From positions 112,201 through 176,200 of the forward strand of contig JAEXNT010000043.1 in NCBI GenBank assembly GCA_023439545.1: a stretch of 64,000 nt of DNA, given 5' to 3'. A model generated the notes under the pieces. The model had not been told where the DNA came from. It worked only from the letters and a program-made list of their open reading frames with translations, and ran no database searches. This stretch comes from Bacillota bacterium. GTDB taxonomy: Bacteria > Bacillota > Clostridia > Acetivibrionales > DTU013. Positions within the stretch are counted from its first letter, which is position 1. Each line of letters opens with the position of its first letter. Of the stretch, positions 48,945 through 58,307 are shown piece after piece. Both the position numbers and the translations under genes were made by a program.

Positions 48945-49499
48945 TTATCCTTCGTTTTCCTTCTGCTGCCTTATCCTGGTGTATGCCCTGATGTACATTA
49001 TAAATGCAAACAGCGCCATTACTACTGCAAGTATAAAGAAAAGAAGGTTGAAAGGCACCCCAAAGACCGTCCACCGGCCGAAAGGCTCATTGAACAGCAT
49101 CATTACGATTGCAAGGTAAAAAACCACAGTTGTGGCTTTTCCGTACCAATTGGCCGATACCACGTAATTGAACTGCTTGTATAGGACCAATGCCCCTATG
49201 CCCATAAAAATTTCCTTCGCAAGCACGATCGCAATAAGCTCGATCGGAACAAGTTTCAATACCAGTGACAAAATAACCATGGCTGTAAGCTGCATAAGCT
49301 TATCCGCCAAAGGATCCGCTATTTTCCCCCATGATGTAACCATATTGAATTTTCTGGCAATATATCCGTCAAGTACGTCAGTCAGACCGCCCACCAGGAA
49401 AACAATCACAGCAGCTACATAATGACGGGTGCTGAGACAACCGGCAAATAAAGGTATAAGTAAAAAACGTAATACTGTCAGAATGTTCGGGACGTTCAT
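48945..49499 (-). CDS. pgsA: CDP-diacylglycerol-glycerol-3-phosphate 3-phosphatidyltransferase PgsA
   Basis: PgsA makes phosphatidylglycerol phosphate in the membrane from CDP-diacylglycerol. The CDP-alcohol phosphotransferase motif is complete: DVLDGYIARKF, then GKIADPLADK (about residues 39-68). Several membrane segments follow, and the length is 184 residues. It heads the pgsA-DUF5685-J-protein-membrane protein-mutS2 run. Confidence 0.92.
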   Translation of the reverse strand: MNVPNILTVLRFLLIPLFAGCLSTRHYVAAVIVFLVGGLTDVLDGYIARKFNMVTSWGKIADPLADKLMQLTAMVILSLVLKLVPIELIAIVLAKEIFMGIGALVLYKQFNYVVSANWYGKATTVVFYLAIVMMLFNEPFGRWTVFGVPFNLLFFILAVVMALFAFIMYIRAYTRIRQQKENEG

Positions 49500-49616
49500 A
49501 ACTCACCACCTGCGTAGTAATATTCTATAGTTTACCATATTAAAACTATATGTTGCAATGCTGCCAATTAAAAATCACCGGCGTATCGAACGCCTGCAAT
49601 TTTTGACCTTTTGTCA

Positions 49617-50033
49617 TTACCGGGCTGCTTTTTCGATAAGCTCGTAGATTTCAGGCCTGAATTTTTTAAGATTGACCGGCTTAAGTTTACTGTCTGTCCA
49701 GCAATGCATCGTTTCGCCCTCGCTAATGACTTTGTCGCTGCCTGCCTTAACGATCTCATAATGGAACAACAGTCTTGTACCTGTGTACTCCTGGACATTT
49801 GTCCTGATGATTATCTCATCCTCATATCTGGCAAAACCCTTGAACCTGCATTTCAGCTCGATAAGCGGCAGCATTGCTCCGCTTTCCTCTATCTTCGAAT
49901 AAGGCAGTCCCAGCTTCCTTATATAATCCGTTCTTCCTGCCTCAAACCATACAGCATAGTTCGAATGATGCACGACCCCCATCTGGTCCGTTTCTGCATA
50001 TCTAACTGTTATATACGTCTCTGATACTATCAT
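49617..50033 (-). CDS. Acyl-CoA thioesterase, 4HBT hotdog family (YbgC/FadM-like)
   Basis: The 138-residue hotdog protein has the family motif RYAETDQMGVVHHSNYAVWFE, whose aspartate (the second D/N position) is the catalytic residue of 4-hydroxybenzoyl-CoA thioesterase-like enzymes. The substrate is probably an acyl-CoA or acyl-ACP. It is monocistronic, set apart from pgsA by 117 bases with no clear terminator. Confidence 0.88.
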   Translation of the reverse strand: MIVSETYITVRYAETDQMGVVHHSNYAVWFEAGRTDYIRKLGLPYSKIEESGAMLPLIELKCRFKGFARYEDEIIIRTNVQEYTGTRLLFHYEIVKAGSDKVISEGETMHCWTDSKLKPVNLKKFRPEIYELIEKAAR

Positions 50034-50055
50034 TGTCTGCTCTCCGAATTATATC

Positions 50056-50094
50056 CTAAAAATATTAAGCCCGTGCTTTTTTAATCGGCACGGG
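50056..50094 (-). terminator. Terminator downstream of the mtrB operon
   Basis: CCCGTGC and GCACGGG form a perfect 7-bp stem with an 11-base A-rich loop, followed on the minus strand by CTTAATATTTTTA. It lies 35 bases after the small DUF2007-like gene. Confidence 0.55.
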
Positions 50095-50128
50095 ATTAAC
50101 CTGCGGTATTTACTATGATATTATATCA

Positions 50129-50326
50129 TCAGTAGCCTTTTTCGATAATCACGCTGTGAGCTTCCTCCACCTCGGCTTCCGGCACCAGCACTTCAAAATA
50201 GTTGTCATTATTGTCGTGGTTCTTACTGATCGGCCTCAACTTAACAAGAATTCCTTCTTTAGTAAGCAGTTCCTGCAGCGCTGTCGCTATCTCCTTGCTC
50301 TGAGCCATGTATACGACTGTCCACAT
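50129..50326 (-). CDS. Small DUF2007-like putative signal-transducing protein
   Basis: The 65-residue product (VVYMAQSKEIATALQELL ... YFEVLVPEAEVEEAHSVI) has the beta-alpha-beta pattern of the small DUF2007/GlnB-like fold. I do not know its function. It follows mtrB by 21 bases and shares its terminator. Confidence 0.6.
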   Translation of the reverse strand: MWTVVYMAQSKEIATALQELLTKEGILVKLRPISKNHDNNDNYFEVLVPEAEVEEAHSVIIEKGY

Positions 50327-50347
50327 TTTAACACGCCCCTTTTTGGA

Positions 50348-50581
50348 CTATTCACCGGATAAAATTTCGCCGTGGCGGCTTAGTATTCTTGACTTTCCCC
50401 TGATCTTGATCGCTGAAGTGTTCTCAGTGAACTGTGCCAGTAATACTTCGCCCTTGTCAAGCTTTTCCGTATGATGGAATTTGGTATCCTTTCCCCTGGT
50501 AAGACCGATAACGTTTACTCCGTTCTCTTCAGCCTTGATAACTACGTATTCTCCGAGTATCTTATCCAGCTCACAATCCAA
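50348..50581 (-). CDS. mtrB: Trp RNA-binding attenuation protein TRAP (MtrB)
   Basis: TRAP is an 11-subunit ring that binds tryptophan and then wraps GAG/UAG-repeat RNA to attenuate trp genes. The 77-residue sequence keeps the diagnostic core [39 protein letters not shown] and [13 protein letters not shown], including the threonines that contact tryptophan and the KKR-type RNA-binding residues. The start is TTG 50581 with GAGGTGG five bases upstream. No trp genes or anti-TRAP are in the window. Confidence 0.92.
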   Translation of the reverse strand: MDCELDKILGEYVVIKAEENGVNVIGLTRGKDTKFHHTEKLDKGEVLLAQFTENTSAIKIRGKSRILSRHGEILSGE

Positions 50582-50599
50582 TCAAACCACCTCGAAATA

Positions 50600-50628
50600 A
50601 CTATATATTATTTCATCTGAAAAATCAA
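50600..50628 (-). promoter_or_regulatory. SigA-type promoter of mtrB
   Basis: TTGATT, a 17-base spacer and TATAGT lie on the minus strand 18 bases before the mtrB start codon, so the leader would be very short. Confidence 0.6.
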
Positions 50629-50663
50629 CACAATTTGTCCCTAAAACGGTTAAAAGCCACTAT

Positions 50664-53600
50664 TTATCTATACTTTGCTACAATCTTCACATTTTCTTCC
50701 CCAAATCGCTCGATCAGCTCTCTATGCAGTGTTTCACACAAGTCAACGCGATATTCCTCCATTTTTGTTTTGGTAATATTTCCCACCGCATCGGGACTGC
50801 AGAAACAGATCGGGGTGTTGCCGCTGAAATATTTAATCAGTGAAACAGTCGATTTCATAACCTCGCTGTCGACCTGTTCCTCCGTTTTGACGAATATTTT
50901 GTCGGAGCGCTCCTTTCCATCTGCCTGCGGAATGCCGTCATGACCGGATGAGCCGTATTGCGCCGCCGTCCTTTTATACTGCTGCTCCCTTCCGTTGCCT
51001 CCGGGGCCTGCTACGGCGGATTCCAGCTTCTTGATTGGCCTGACGGAATCGCAAATGATCTTGGGCTGTTCCTCTTCCTTTATACTTATACGCCCGTCAA
51101 TAAACACAGCATTCTCATTAACAAGCAGCGCCGAATACCTTGTCAGGATTGTCGGAAAAACGATTACCTCCATGCTCCCGAAAAGATCCTCCAACGTGAT
51201 GAAAGCCATGAGATTGTTACTTTTCGTCGTCTTTGTCTTCTTTTCCGTGATTATGCCGCCGACAGTGACGAGCATGCCGTCAGCCAGGTTCTTATCACCT
51301 TGCGCCATACCGCTCTCTGCAGTATCCATCCCTTCTGCAGGCGTATCTCCCAGGTCATAGCTGTACAGGGTGACCTGCTCTTCAAGCTCTTTCTCATATT
51401 CTTTAAGAGGATGACCCGAAACATACAGACCGAGCATTTCCTTCTCCATGGCGAGAAGCATCCTCGGGGTAAACTCATTAAGCTCGGGATAGCTTTCCTC
51501 AGGCGTCATGTCCTTCAGTTCTCCCGGTATCTCGAATAACGAAAGCTGTCCTTCCACCTTGCTTTTCCTGCTCTGCTGCGCTCCTTCAAGAAGCTTCTCA
51601 TAGACAGCCATCAGCTTTGACCTGTAAATGCCGAAGGAATCGAAAGCGCCGCATTTTATCAGGCTTTCGACACACCTCTTGTTGAAATCCCTGGGCCCGA
51701 TCCTTTCGCAGAAATCACCAAAACCTTTGAACAAGCCCGTCTCGATTCTGTCCCTTATCAGTTCTCCTACGGCGCTCTCACCGACATTCTTAACTGCAGC
51801 CATCCCAAATCTGATTTTGCCCTTGACCACAGTAAACATTACATCGCTCTCGTTTACGTCGGGCGGCAAAACGTCTATGCCCATCTTTTTGCATTCGTGA
51901 ACGTAGTGCGATACCCTTTCTGCACTGCCAAGGAAGCTGTTCAGCGTGGCAGCCATGAACTCCACGGGATAATAATGCTTGAGCCATGCCGTCTGATATG
52001 CTACTACGGCATATGCCGCAGCGTGGGACTTGTTGAATGCATAGCTTGCGAAATCGATCATCTGATCGAATATGCGGCTTGCCGTTTTTTCATCCACGCC
52101 GTTTCTCACTGCGCCTCTGACCGTTATGCTTCCGCTCCCGTCCACTATGCCGTGTATGAAATTCTCGCGCTCCTTGAGCATAACGTCATGCTTTTTCTTT
52201 GACATGGCGCGCCTCACAAGGTCGGAACGGCCGTATGAATAGCCTGCCAGTTCGCGAACTATCTGCATAACCTGCTCCTGGTAGACCATGCAGCCATAAG
52301 TCACGTCCAGTATACCCTCCAGCATCGGGTGCTCGTAGGTTATTTCACCGGGGTTGTTCTTGTTTCTGATATATTTAGGGATTGAATCCATCGGGCCGGG
52401 CCTGTAAAGAGAAATACCGGCAATGACGTCCTCGAGGGAGGAAGGCTGCAGATCCTTCATGAACTGCGTCATACCCGCGCTTTCAAGCTGGAATACACCG
52501 GTGGTTTTACCTTCTCCGATCATTTTGTAGACGTCCGGGTCACCCATATCGAGCCTGTCCATATCGAGTCTGATACCATGGTTTTTGAAAATCAGGTCCT
52601 TGGCGTCGCGTATGACAGTTAGGGTTCTGAGGCCCAGAAAGTCCATTTTCAGAAGTCCGAGTTCCTCCAGTGTCCCCATCGGGAACTGTGTCGTAACACT
52701 CTCGTCGTTTTTCTGCAGCGGAACGTACTCGGTAACAGGGTCCTTTGAGATCAAAACACCCGCGGCATGCGTGCTTGCATGGCGCGGCATCCCCTCAAGC
52801 AGCAGGGCGGTATCGATCAGCTCCGCCGCTTTCTCGTCATCCCCATATTTTACTTTCAGCTCGGGATTGAGCTCGAGAGCCTTGTTGATAGTCATTCCGG
52901 GCTGCATCGGTATCATCTTGGCAATGATATCGACTTCTCCATAGGGAATGTCCAACGCTCTCCCCACATCCCTGATGGCAGCGCGTGCCGCCATCGTTCC
53001 GAAGGTGATTATCTGCGCCACTCTGTCCGCGCCGTATTTGCGCACTACATACTCGATGACCTCCGGCCTTCTCACATAACAAAAATCTATGTCTATATCC
53101 GGCATCGTCACTCTTTCCGGATTCAGGAACCTTTCGAAGAGCAGGTTGTATTTGAGCGGATCTATGGTGGTAATGCCTAGGCAGTAGGCTGTGAGGCTGC
53201 CTGCTGCGGAGCCCCTGCCGGGCCCTACCATTATTCCGTTGTCCTTCGAATATTTTATAAAATCCCAGACAATCAGGAAATAATCCACATAACCCATCTG
53301 CCGGATGACCTGCAGCTCATATTCGAGCCTATCCTTATATTCCGGTTTTGAAGCGTCGTCCCCATATTTACGACGGAGGCCTTCGATACAAAGGCTGTGA
53401 AGATAATCGAAGGGATCCTTTTCTTCGGGAACCTTGAATTCCGGCAGGTGAAGCTTGTTGAATTCGATCTCCACATTGCACATATCCGCTATCCTGGCTG
53501 TATTCTCAATTGCTTCCGGTATGTTCCTGAACGATGAGACCATTTCCTCCTGAGATTTTACATATAGCTCGTCTGAATTGAATTTCATGCGATCTTCGTC

Positions 53601-54314
53601 GGTCATTTTCTTTCCCGTCTGGATACAGAGCAGGACTTCATGTGCCTTCGAATCCTCGCGTCTGAGGTAATGGGCGTCATTTGTTGCAACGAGCGGTATG
53701 CCCGTCTCCTTTGACAGTTTGATGAGACTCTGATTTACAAGGTTCTGGTCTTCTATGCCGTTATTCTGAAGCTCCAGGTAGAAATTGCCCTGGCCGAAAA
53801 TCCCATTAAATTCCAGGGCTCTCTGTCTTGCCTTCTTATTATCGCCTTCAAGTATCGCTGTGGGTATATCTCCCGAAAGGCACGCGCTCAGAGCGATCAA
53901 TCCGTCGGAATACTGCCTGAGCAGGTCTGTATCGATGCGAGGTTTATAGTAAAAGCCTTCCGTAAAACCTGCGGAAACTATCTTCATTAGATTTTTGTAG
54001 CCTTCGTTGTTTTTGGCGAGCAGCACAAGATGACCCTGGTCAGCGTCGATCCCGGGTTGTTTATCGAAGCGCGTACGTCTGGCCGTGTAGACCTCACACC
54101 CAAGTATGGGCTTGATACCGTTTTTTATTGCAGTCTTGTAAAATTCGATGACTCCGTACATGACGCCATGATCCGTGATAGCCATGCTCTTCATGCCGAA
54201 CTCGGCGGCACGCTCTATCAGTGCCGGTATCCTGTTCGCTCCGTCAAGCAGACTGTATTCGGTATGGACATGCAAATGAACAAAATCCCGGACGGGTATT
54301 TGCGGATCGGACAT
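50664..54314 (-). CDS. dnaE: DNA polymerase III alpha subunit DnaE
   Basis: In organisms with PolC, DnaE usually extends RNA primers before PolC takes over. The PHP domain starts HLHVHTEYSLLDGANRI (about residue 12). The polymerase catalytic site PDIDIDF lies near residue 406, followed by the fingers, the helix-hairpin-helix region and an OB domain (about 1010-1060). At 1216 residues it is in the long DnaE class rather than the about 1100-residue Bacillus DnaE. No intein is present. Confidence 0.96.
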   Translation of the reverse strand: MSDPQIPVRDFVHLHVHTEYSLLDGANRIPALIERAAEFGMKSMAITDHGVMYGVIEFYKTAIKNGIKPILGCEVYTARRTRFDKQPGIDADQGHLVLLAKNNEGYKNLMKIVSAGFTEGFYYKPRIDTDLLRQYSDGLIALSACLSGDIPTAILEGDNKKARQRALEFNGIFGQGNFYLELQNNGIEDQNLVNQSLIKLSKETGIPLVATNDAHYLRREDSKAHEVLLCIQTGKKMTDEDRMKFNSDELYVKSQEEMVSSFRNIPEAIENTARIADMCNVEIEFNKLHLPEFKVPEEKDPFDYLHSLCIEGLRRKYGDDASKPEYKDRLEYELQVIRQMGYVDYFLIVWDFIKYSKDNGIMVGPGRGSAAGSLTAYCLGITTIDPLKYNLLFERFLNPERVTMPDIDIDFCYVRRPEVIEYVVRKYGADRVAQIITFGTMAARAAIRDVGRALDIPYGEVDIIAKMIPMQPGMTINKALELNPELKVKYGDDEKAAELIDTALLLEGMPRHASTHAAGVLISKDPVTEYVPLQKNDESVTTQFPMGTLEELGLLKMDFLGLRTLTVIRDAKDLIFKNHGIRLDMDRLDMGDPDVYKMIGEGKTTGVFQLESAGMTQFMKDLQPSSLEDVIAGISLYRPGPMDSIPKYIRNKNNPGEITYEHPMLEGILDVTYGCMVYQEQVMQIVRELAGYSYGRSDLVRRAMSKKKHDVMLKERENFIHGIVDGSGSITVRGAVRNGVDEKTASRIFDQMIDFASYAFNKSHAAAYAVVAYQTAWLKHYYPVEFMAATLNSFLGSAERVSHYVHECKKMGIDVLPPDVNESDVMFTVVKGKIRFGMAAVKNVGESAVGELIRDRIETGLFKGFGDFCERIGPRDFNKRCVESLIKCGAFDSFGIYRSKLMAVYEKLLEGAQQSRKSKVEGQLSLFEIPGELKDMTPEESYPELNEFTPRMLLAMEKEMLGLYVSGHPLKEYEKELEEQVTLYSYDLGDTPAEGMDTAESGMAQGDKNLADGMLVTVGGIITEKKTKTTKSNNLMAFITLEDLFGSMEVIVFPTILTRYSALLVNENAVFIDGRISIKEEEQPKIICDSVRPIKKLESAVAGPGGNGREQQYKRTAAQYGSSGHDGIPQADGKERSDKIFVKTEEQVDSEVMKSTVSLIKYFSGNTPICFCSPDAVGNITKTKMEEYRVDLCETLHRELIERFGEENVKIVAKYR

Positions 54315-54352
54315 AGCCTGATTACCTCCATCATGGACAGCTTCATGGGCGC

Positions 54353-54443
54353 TTCAGCGTCAAAAGTGGACATTCCTATTATAGGGGACATTCCTCGGCC
54401 CCAAAGTCACACTTCCTGCAGAGGTGTGTCCCCTTACCTATTA
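54353..54443. repeat. Dispersed GGGGACA repeat, copy 2
   Basis: The plus strand reads AGCGTCAAAAG, then GTGGACATTCCT, then GGGGACATTCCTCGGCC, then TTCCTGCAGAGG and TGTGTCCCCTTAC. Apart from a short internal duplication it matches the copy at 62056-62128 closely. The ends GGGGACA and TGTCCCC can pair. It fills the gap between dnaE and the HD-GYP gene and touches the stop codon of the latter. Confidence 0.8.
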
Positions 54444-55505
54444 TACCTCACAACCGTCCACAATGAAAATATTAGTCTGCTCGGAAAGGTCAAGCTCCCT
54501 GGGGATCGACTGCTTCTGCATCCTGTCATCATAAACGACACGTACGACAGGCCTTGTCGGGCGACTCCGGTTATCCCTGACGACAATACCCCTCTCCCGG
54601 GTATTGAGAAGCACGCCTGTTCCCAAGGGATAAACCGTGACAAATTTTACGAAGCTTTCAATGACCATGGGGTCGAAATGATGGACTCCTAAAGAAGTGA
54701 TATACTCAAAAACCTCGTTGGGCTTAAGCTTTTTCCTGTAAACACGATCCGAGGTCAGCGCGTCGTAGACATCCGCGACAGCTGCGATCCTCGCATATAT
54801 CTGTATATTATCATTCTTAAGCTGCAAAGGATATCCGCTGCCGTCAAACCTCTCATGATGGCCAAACGCAATATATGCCGAAGACAGGTTTACCCTCCCG
54901 CTTTTTTTAAGAAGCTCATAACCTAGTATCGTATGCTTCTTGATCTCTTCAAATTCCTCGACTGTGAGCTGTGAGGGTTTTTTCAATATTTCGCTCGGGA
55001 TACAAAGCTTACCGATATCATGCAGCATTGCGCCGGTTCCCAGTTCCCTCAGCCTGGATATGTCAAACCCTAGCCCTATTCCAGTAATAAGTGAAAGTAT
55101 GCACACGTTTACAGAGTGCTCGAAGGTGTAATCGTCGACGGATTTTATTTCCGAAAGGTTATAAAGAATATCATTATTTCCCAGAAGTTCGTTAAGTATT
55201 TTATTTACGGTTATTTTGACTTCTTCGACATCGAGTGATTCGGTGAATTTATAATTCGACATCAGCTTTTTGACCAGTACGACGGCTTCGTTTCGCGTCT
55301 GGTCCCGTACAACATCCCTGACGACTACGTCTTTCGAAATGTCGTCCTCCAGATATACTTCGCTGATCCCGTGATTTTTAAGATGATCTACATAGCTTTC
55401 TCTGAGCTCGACTCCCTGCGCAAGCAACACTCCGCCATCCGAACTGAATATCGTGCGGGCAAGTTTTACGCCGTACTGTATCGATTCGATATTAACCTTG
55501 CGCAT
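54441..55505 (-). CDS. HD-GYP domain protein (putative c-di-GMP phosphodiesterase)
   Basis: Residues 1-125 hold an N-terminal region common to HD-GYP proteins (VKLARTIFSSDGGVLLAQG). The HD-GYP domain (about 115-300) has HSVNV, LHDIGKLCIP near residue 163, GHHERFDGSGYP and DVYDALTSDR. These are the metal ligands and GYP motif of c-di-GMP phosphodiesterases. The start at 55505 has GGAGG five bases upstream; the frame is open to 55601 without a ribosome site. No membrane or receiver domain is present, so it acts in the cytoplasm. Confidence 0.9.
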   Translation of the reverse strand: MRKVNIESIQYGVKLARTIFSSDGGVLLAQGVELRESYVDHLKNHGISEVYLEDDISKDVVVRDVVRDQTRNEAVVLVKKLMSNYKFTESLDVEEVKITVNKILNELLGNNDILYNLSEIKSVDDYTFEHSVNVCILSLITGIGLGFDISRLRELGTGAMLHDIGKLCIPSEILKKPSQLTVEEFEEIKKHTILGYELLKKSGRVNLSSAYIAFGHHERFDGSGYPLQLKNDNIQIYARIAAVADVYDALTSDRVYRKKLKPNEVFEYITSLGVHHFDPMVIESFVKFVTVYPLGTGVLLNTRERGIVVRDNRSRPTRPVVRVVYDDRMQKQSIPRELDLSEQTNIFIVDGCEV

Positions 55506-55668
55506 CTCATCCTCCAAGGAATTGTCATAAGTAACAAATACATATTCGACATAATAAAATGAATTCCTTCCTGTATTTCTCAAAATGAAAGAAAAAAACA
55601 ATAAATTTTATCTTATTCGCGTATCAGTTTAAGTGCGTATAACAACGTATTTTGGGCAATAAGTGTTA

Positions 55669-55692
55669 CATTTTACATATCATGGTAAAATG
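55669..55692. promoter_or_regulatory. Palindrome upstream of the Cys-rich orphan gene
   Basis: CATTTTAC and GTAAAATG form a perfect 8-bp inverted repeat with an 8-base spacer, 31 bases before the start at 55723. It covers possible promoter bases (TTACAT, TAAAAT), so an operator is plausible. Confidence 0.35.
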
Positions 55693-55722
55693 AATATAAA
55701 TAATTGGAAGCAAGGAGTCATT

Positions 55723-56373
55723 ATGATCAAATCATCGGCTGTAAATATTCAGGATGCCTGTATGCCGGAGCTGCCCGCATATCTTTACATGCGCTTGAAA
55801 AGAGCAATAGGCTCTATATTGAACTCGGGCATATTAAGCGGAGATTTAAAGTATATCTGGCATTTCGTGAGATACTTCAGAAACGAGCTTTATGAAAGAC
55901 ATATCGATGAAAATTATATAAATTGCGTATTCTGTTCGAATCTTGTAAAGACCGGATGTCACAGGCACTGCCTGAAATGCGGCGTGGGAACGTATATAAG
56001 GTGCAGCCCTTCCCTTCCCGGTATATTGTACAATGAATCGACGCAAAATGAAGATTCTGACGACCTGCTAGTGCCATGGTACTTCAGGGAGACCTGCAGC
56101 CATTTTAAAAGGCTTACACGGAAAAAATATTTCAAAAACCTGCATTCGGCTGTAAGCCCGGCGGGCATCTATGATTTTGAAGTGCTTGAAGGCTTTGAAA
56201 ACGGTCTGTCCGCAGGCTCAAAACCCTGCCATGTATGTGCGGCGGCAGATTATGAACTGTATAAACGATGCTCGGCCCAGGAAGGTTTTGAAACAGACGT
56301 TCCGTGCAACCGCATCTACGCCGAACTCAAATCGTTTTACAGAAACAAGGATGCTAAAACAAAGGTTTCGTGA
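55723..56373 (+). CDS. Orphan cysteine-rich protein
   Basis: I do not recognise this 216-residue protein. Its start has AAGGAG five bases upstream. Two CxxC-containing clusters are present: CVFC, CHRHC and CLKCG (about residues 69-88), and CHVC (about 173-176) with further cysteines near the end. The pattern fits a zinc-binding or redox role. A helical N-terminal half has many aromatic and basic residues. It has no signal peptide or membrane segment. It is one of only three plus-strand genes here and stands alone, closed by a strong hairpin. Confidence 0.65.
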   Translation: MIKSSAVNIQDACMPELPAYLYMRLKRAIGSILNSGILSGDLKYIWHFVRYFRNELYERHIDENYINCVFCSNLVKTGCHRHCLKCGVGTYIRCSPSLPGILYNESTQNEDSDDLLVPWYFRETCSHFKRLTRKKYFKNLHSAVSPAGIYDFEVLEGFENGLSAGSKPCHVCAAADYELYKRCSAQEGFETDVPCNRIYAELKSFYRNKDAKTKVS

Positions 56374-56393
56374 CATATGTACACGAAACCTTT
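56361..56393. terminator. Bidirectional hairpin between convergent genes
   Basis: A perfect 12-bp stem (AAAGGTTTCGTG with CACGAAACCTTT) closes a 9-base loop at the stop codon of the plus-strand gene. T-rich sequence follows on both strands (CTTTTATATT on plus, GTTTTA on minus), so it can serve both the orphan gene and the convergent phosphohexomutase gene. Confidence 0.75.
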
Positions 56394-56466
56394 ACTGACG
56401 CTTTTATATTCAATTGTCCTCAAGTCCCGTCTCAACTGTAGAGAAGGGTCGTTTGCTGCCTGTTCC

Positions 56467-58206
56467 TCAATACAGCAGCTGCTTGATCTCGCCTACTACA
56501 TTTTCCTTGATTTTCTCAAGCTTGTCTTTGGATTTCTCCATCGACGGTTCGGATACTCCATAGTAAATCTTGATCTTCGGCTCCGTACCGGATGGCCTGA
56601 TGCAGAACCAGGAGCCGTCCGAAAGCTCATAATAGAGAACGTTTGAAACCGGAAGCTCGAGGGGTTTCTTCTTACCCGTCAGTATCTCAGTAACCTCTTT
56701 CTGCTCATAATCCCTGACAGCCTTTACCTTGCAGCCTGAGAAGACCGAAGCTTTGTGCGATCTCAGGTAATTCATCGCGCTGCTGATTTTTTCGACGCCT
56801 TCCTTGCCTTCAAGCGTAAATGAAGTGATACCTTCTATGAAATAGCCGTATTTCTCAAACAACTCCAGCAGTCCTTCGTAGAGCGACATTCCGCGGTTCC
56901 TGTACCAGGCCGCCATCTCGCCTATAAGCATGCCTGCAACCACGGCGTCCTTGTCGCGTGCGAACGTTCCGGCCAGATAGCCGTAGCTTTCCTCGAAACC
57001 GAACAGATATTTTTTCTTTCCTGTCTCATCAAGCTCCTTTATTTTCTCGCCTATGAACTTAAAGCCCGTCAGCACTTCTATAAGCTCGATATCATAAAAC
57101 GCCGCAATCCTGCGGGCAAGCTCGCTCGTGACTATTGTCTTGACCGCAAAGCCGTTGGCCGGCAGACTGCCGTTTGCTTTTTTCTGTGAAAGGATATATT
57201 CCAGCAGCAGGCATCCGGTCTGGTTACCCGTCAGCACCATGTATTCCCCTGAAGAGCTTCTTACAACCACGCCGATCCTGTCACTGTCGGGATCGGTCCC
57301 TATTATCAGATCCACGTCCTCTTTTTTAGCCAGTTCGATCGCTAGCTTGAAAGCATCCTTCTCTTCAGGATTCGGAGACTTGACCGTGCTGAACTCCGAG
57401 TCAGGCTGCTCCTGCTCTGGCACGACGAGAACGTTTTTAAAGCCTGTTTCCTTCAATATTCTTCTGACCGGCTTGTTTCCTGAGCCGTGGAGCGGGGTAT
57501 AGACTATCTTCATGGTATCAGCGGCCTTCGAAACTGCGGACGGGTCGACAGTCAGTGTTTTCAGGCTGTTTATGTATGCGTCGTCCACTTCTTTTCCTAT
57601 CTTTACGAGAAGGCCTTTTTTAACAGCTTCCTCCTGCGGCATGGGCTTCACCGCAGTAATGTCGGCAATGCCTTCTATATCCCTGAATACGGCTTCCGAG
57701 CCGTCGAGAGGCAACTGGCCGCCGTCCTCGCCATATACCTTGTACCCATTGTACTGCTTTGGGTTGTGGCTTGCCGTGACGACTATGCCTGCCGCCGCCT
57801 TCAGATGCCTTACCGCAAACGATAGCTCGGGCGTGGGACGAAGCTCGTCAAAAAGGTATGCTTTTATACCGTTGGCGGCAAATATTCCAGCCGCCTCCGC
57901 AGCAAACTGAGGCGACATGCGTCTCGAGTCGTAAGCTATGGCAATGCCGCGCTTCCCGGCGTCCCTGCTGTTTTTGTTGAGGTAGTTCGCAAGGCCCTGC
58001 GACGCCTTTCTAACAGTATATATATTCATGCGGTTCGTACCCGCCCCGATGATACCCCTAAGGCCGCCCGTACCGAATTCCAGGTCCCTGTAGAAACGCT
58101 CTTCTATCTCGGCGGGGTTGTCCCTTATCTGCTCAAGTTCACTTTTGGTATCGGAATCGAAGTAGTCGCTGCTCCTCCAGAAATCATACAAAGTTCTGCT
58201 GTTCAT
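56467..58206 (-). CDS. pgcA: Phospho-sugar mutase (alpha-phosphoglucomutase PgcA type)
   Basis: The enzyme interconverts hexose 1- and 6-phosphates through a phosphoserine. The active serine is in VTASHNPKQYNGYKVY near residue 130, the metal loop is GTDPDSDRIG near residue 302, the sugar-binding loop is GFEESYGY, and the phosphate-binding loop is RPSGTEPKIKIYY. Length is 579 residues, fitting the long PgcA/phosphomannomutase group. The start at 58206 has GGAGG five bases upstream; an upstream ATG at 58248 lacks a site. Confidence 0.92.
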   Translation of the reverse strand: MNSRTLYDFWRSSDYFDSDTKSELEQIRDNPAEIEERFYRDLEFGTGGLRGIIGAGTNRMNIYTVRKASQGLANYLNKNSRDAGKRGIAIAYDSRRMSPQFAAEAAGIFAANGIKAYLFDELRPTPELSFAVRHLKAAAGIVVTASHNPKQYNGYKVYGEDGGQLPLDGSEAVFRDIEGIADITAVKPMPQEEAVKKGLLVKIGKEVDDAYINSLKTLTVDPSAVSKAADTMKIVYTPLHGSGNKPVRRILKETGFKNVLVVPEQEQPDSEFSTVKSPNPEEKDAFKLAIELAKKEDVDLIIGTDPDSDRIGVVVRSSSGEYMVLTGNQTGCLLLEYILSQKKANGSLPANGFAVKTIVTSELARRIAAFYDIELIEVLTGFKFIGEKIKELDETGKKKYLFGFEESYGYLAGTFARDKDAVVAGMLIGEMAAWYRNRGMSLYEGLLELFEKYGYFIEGITSFTLEGKEGVEKISSAMNYLRSHKASVFSGCKVKAVRDYEQKEVTEILTGKKKPLELPVSNVLYYELSDGSWFCIRPSGTEPKIKIYYGVSEPSMEKSKDKLEKIKENVVGEIKQLLY

Positions 58207-58307
58207 GACAACCTCCAAAAATCGTATATTTCCAATCGCGTATATCATTTCCTATAATTACCCTGATTAGTATAGCACATAACCTGGAAATCGCAAAAGA
58301 GAGTAAT

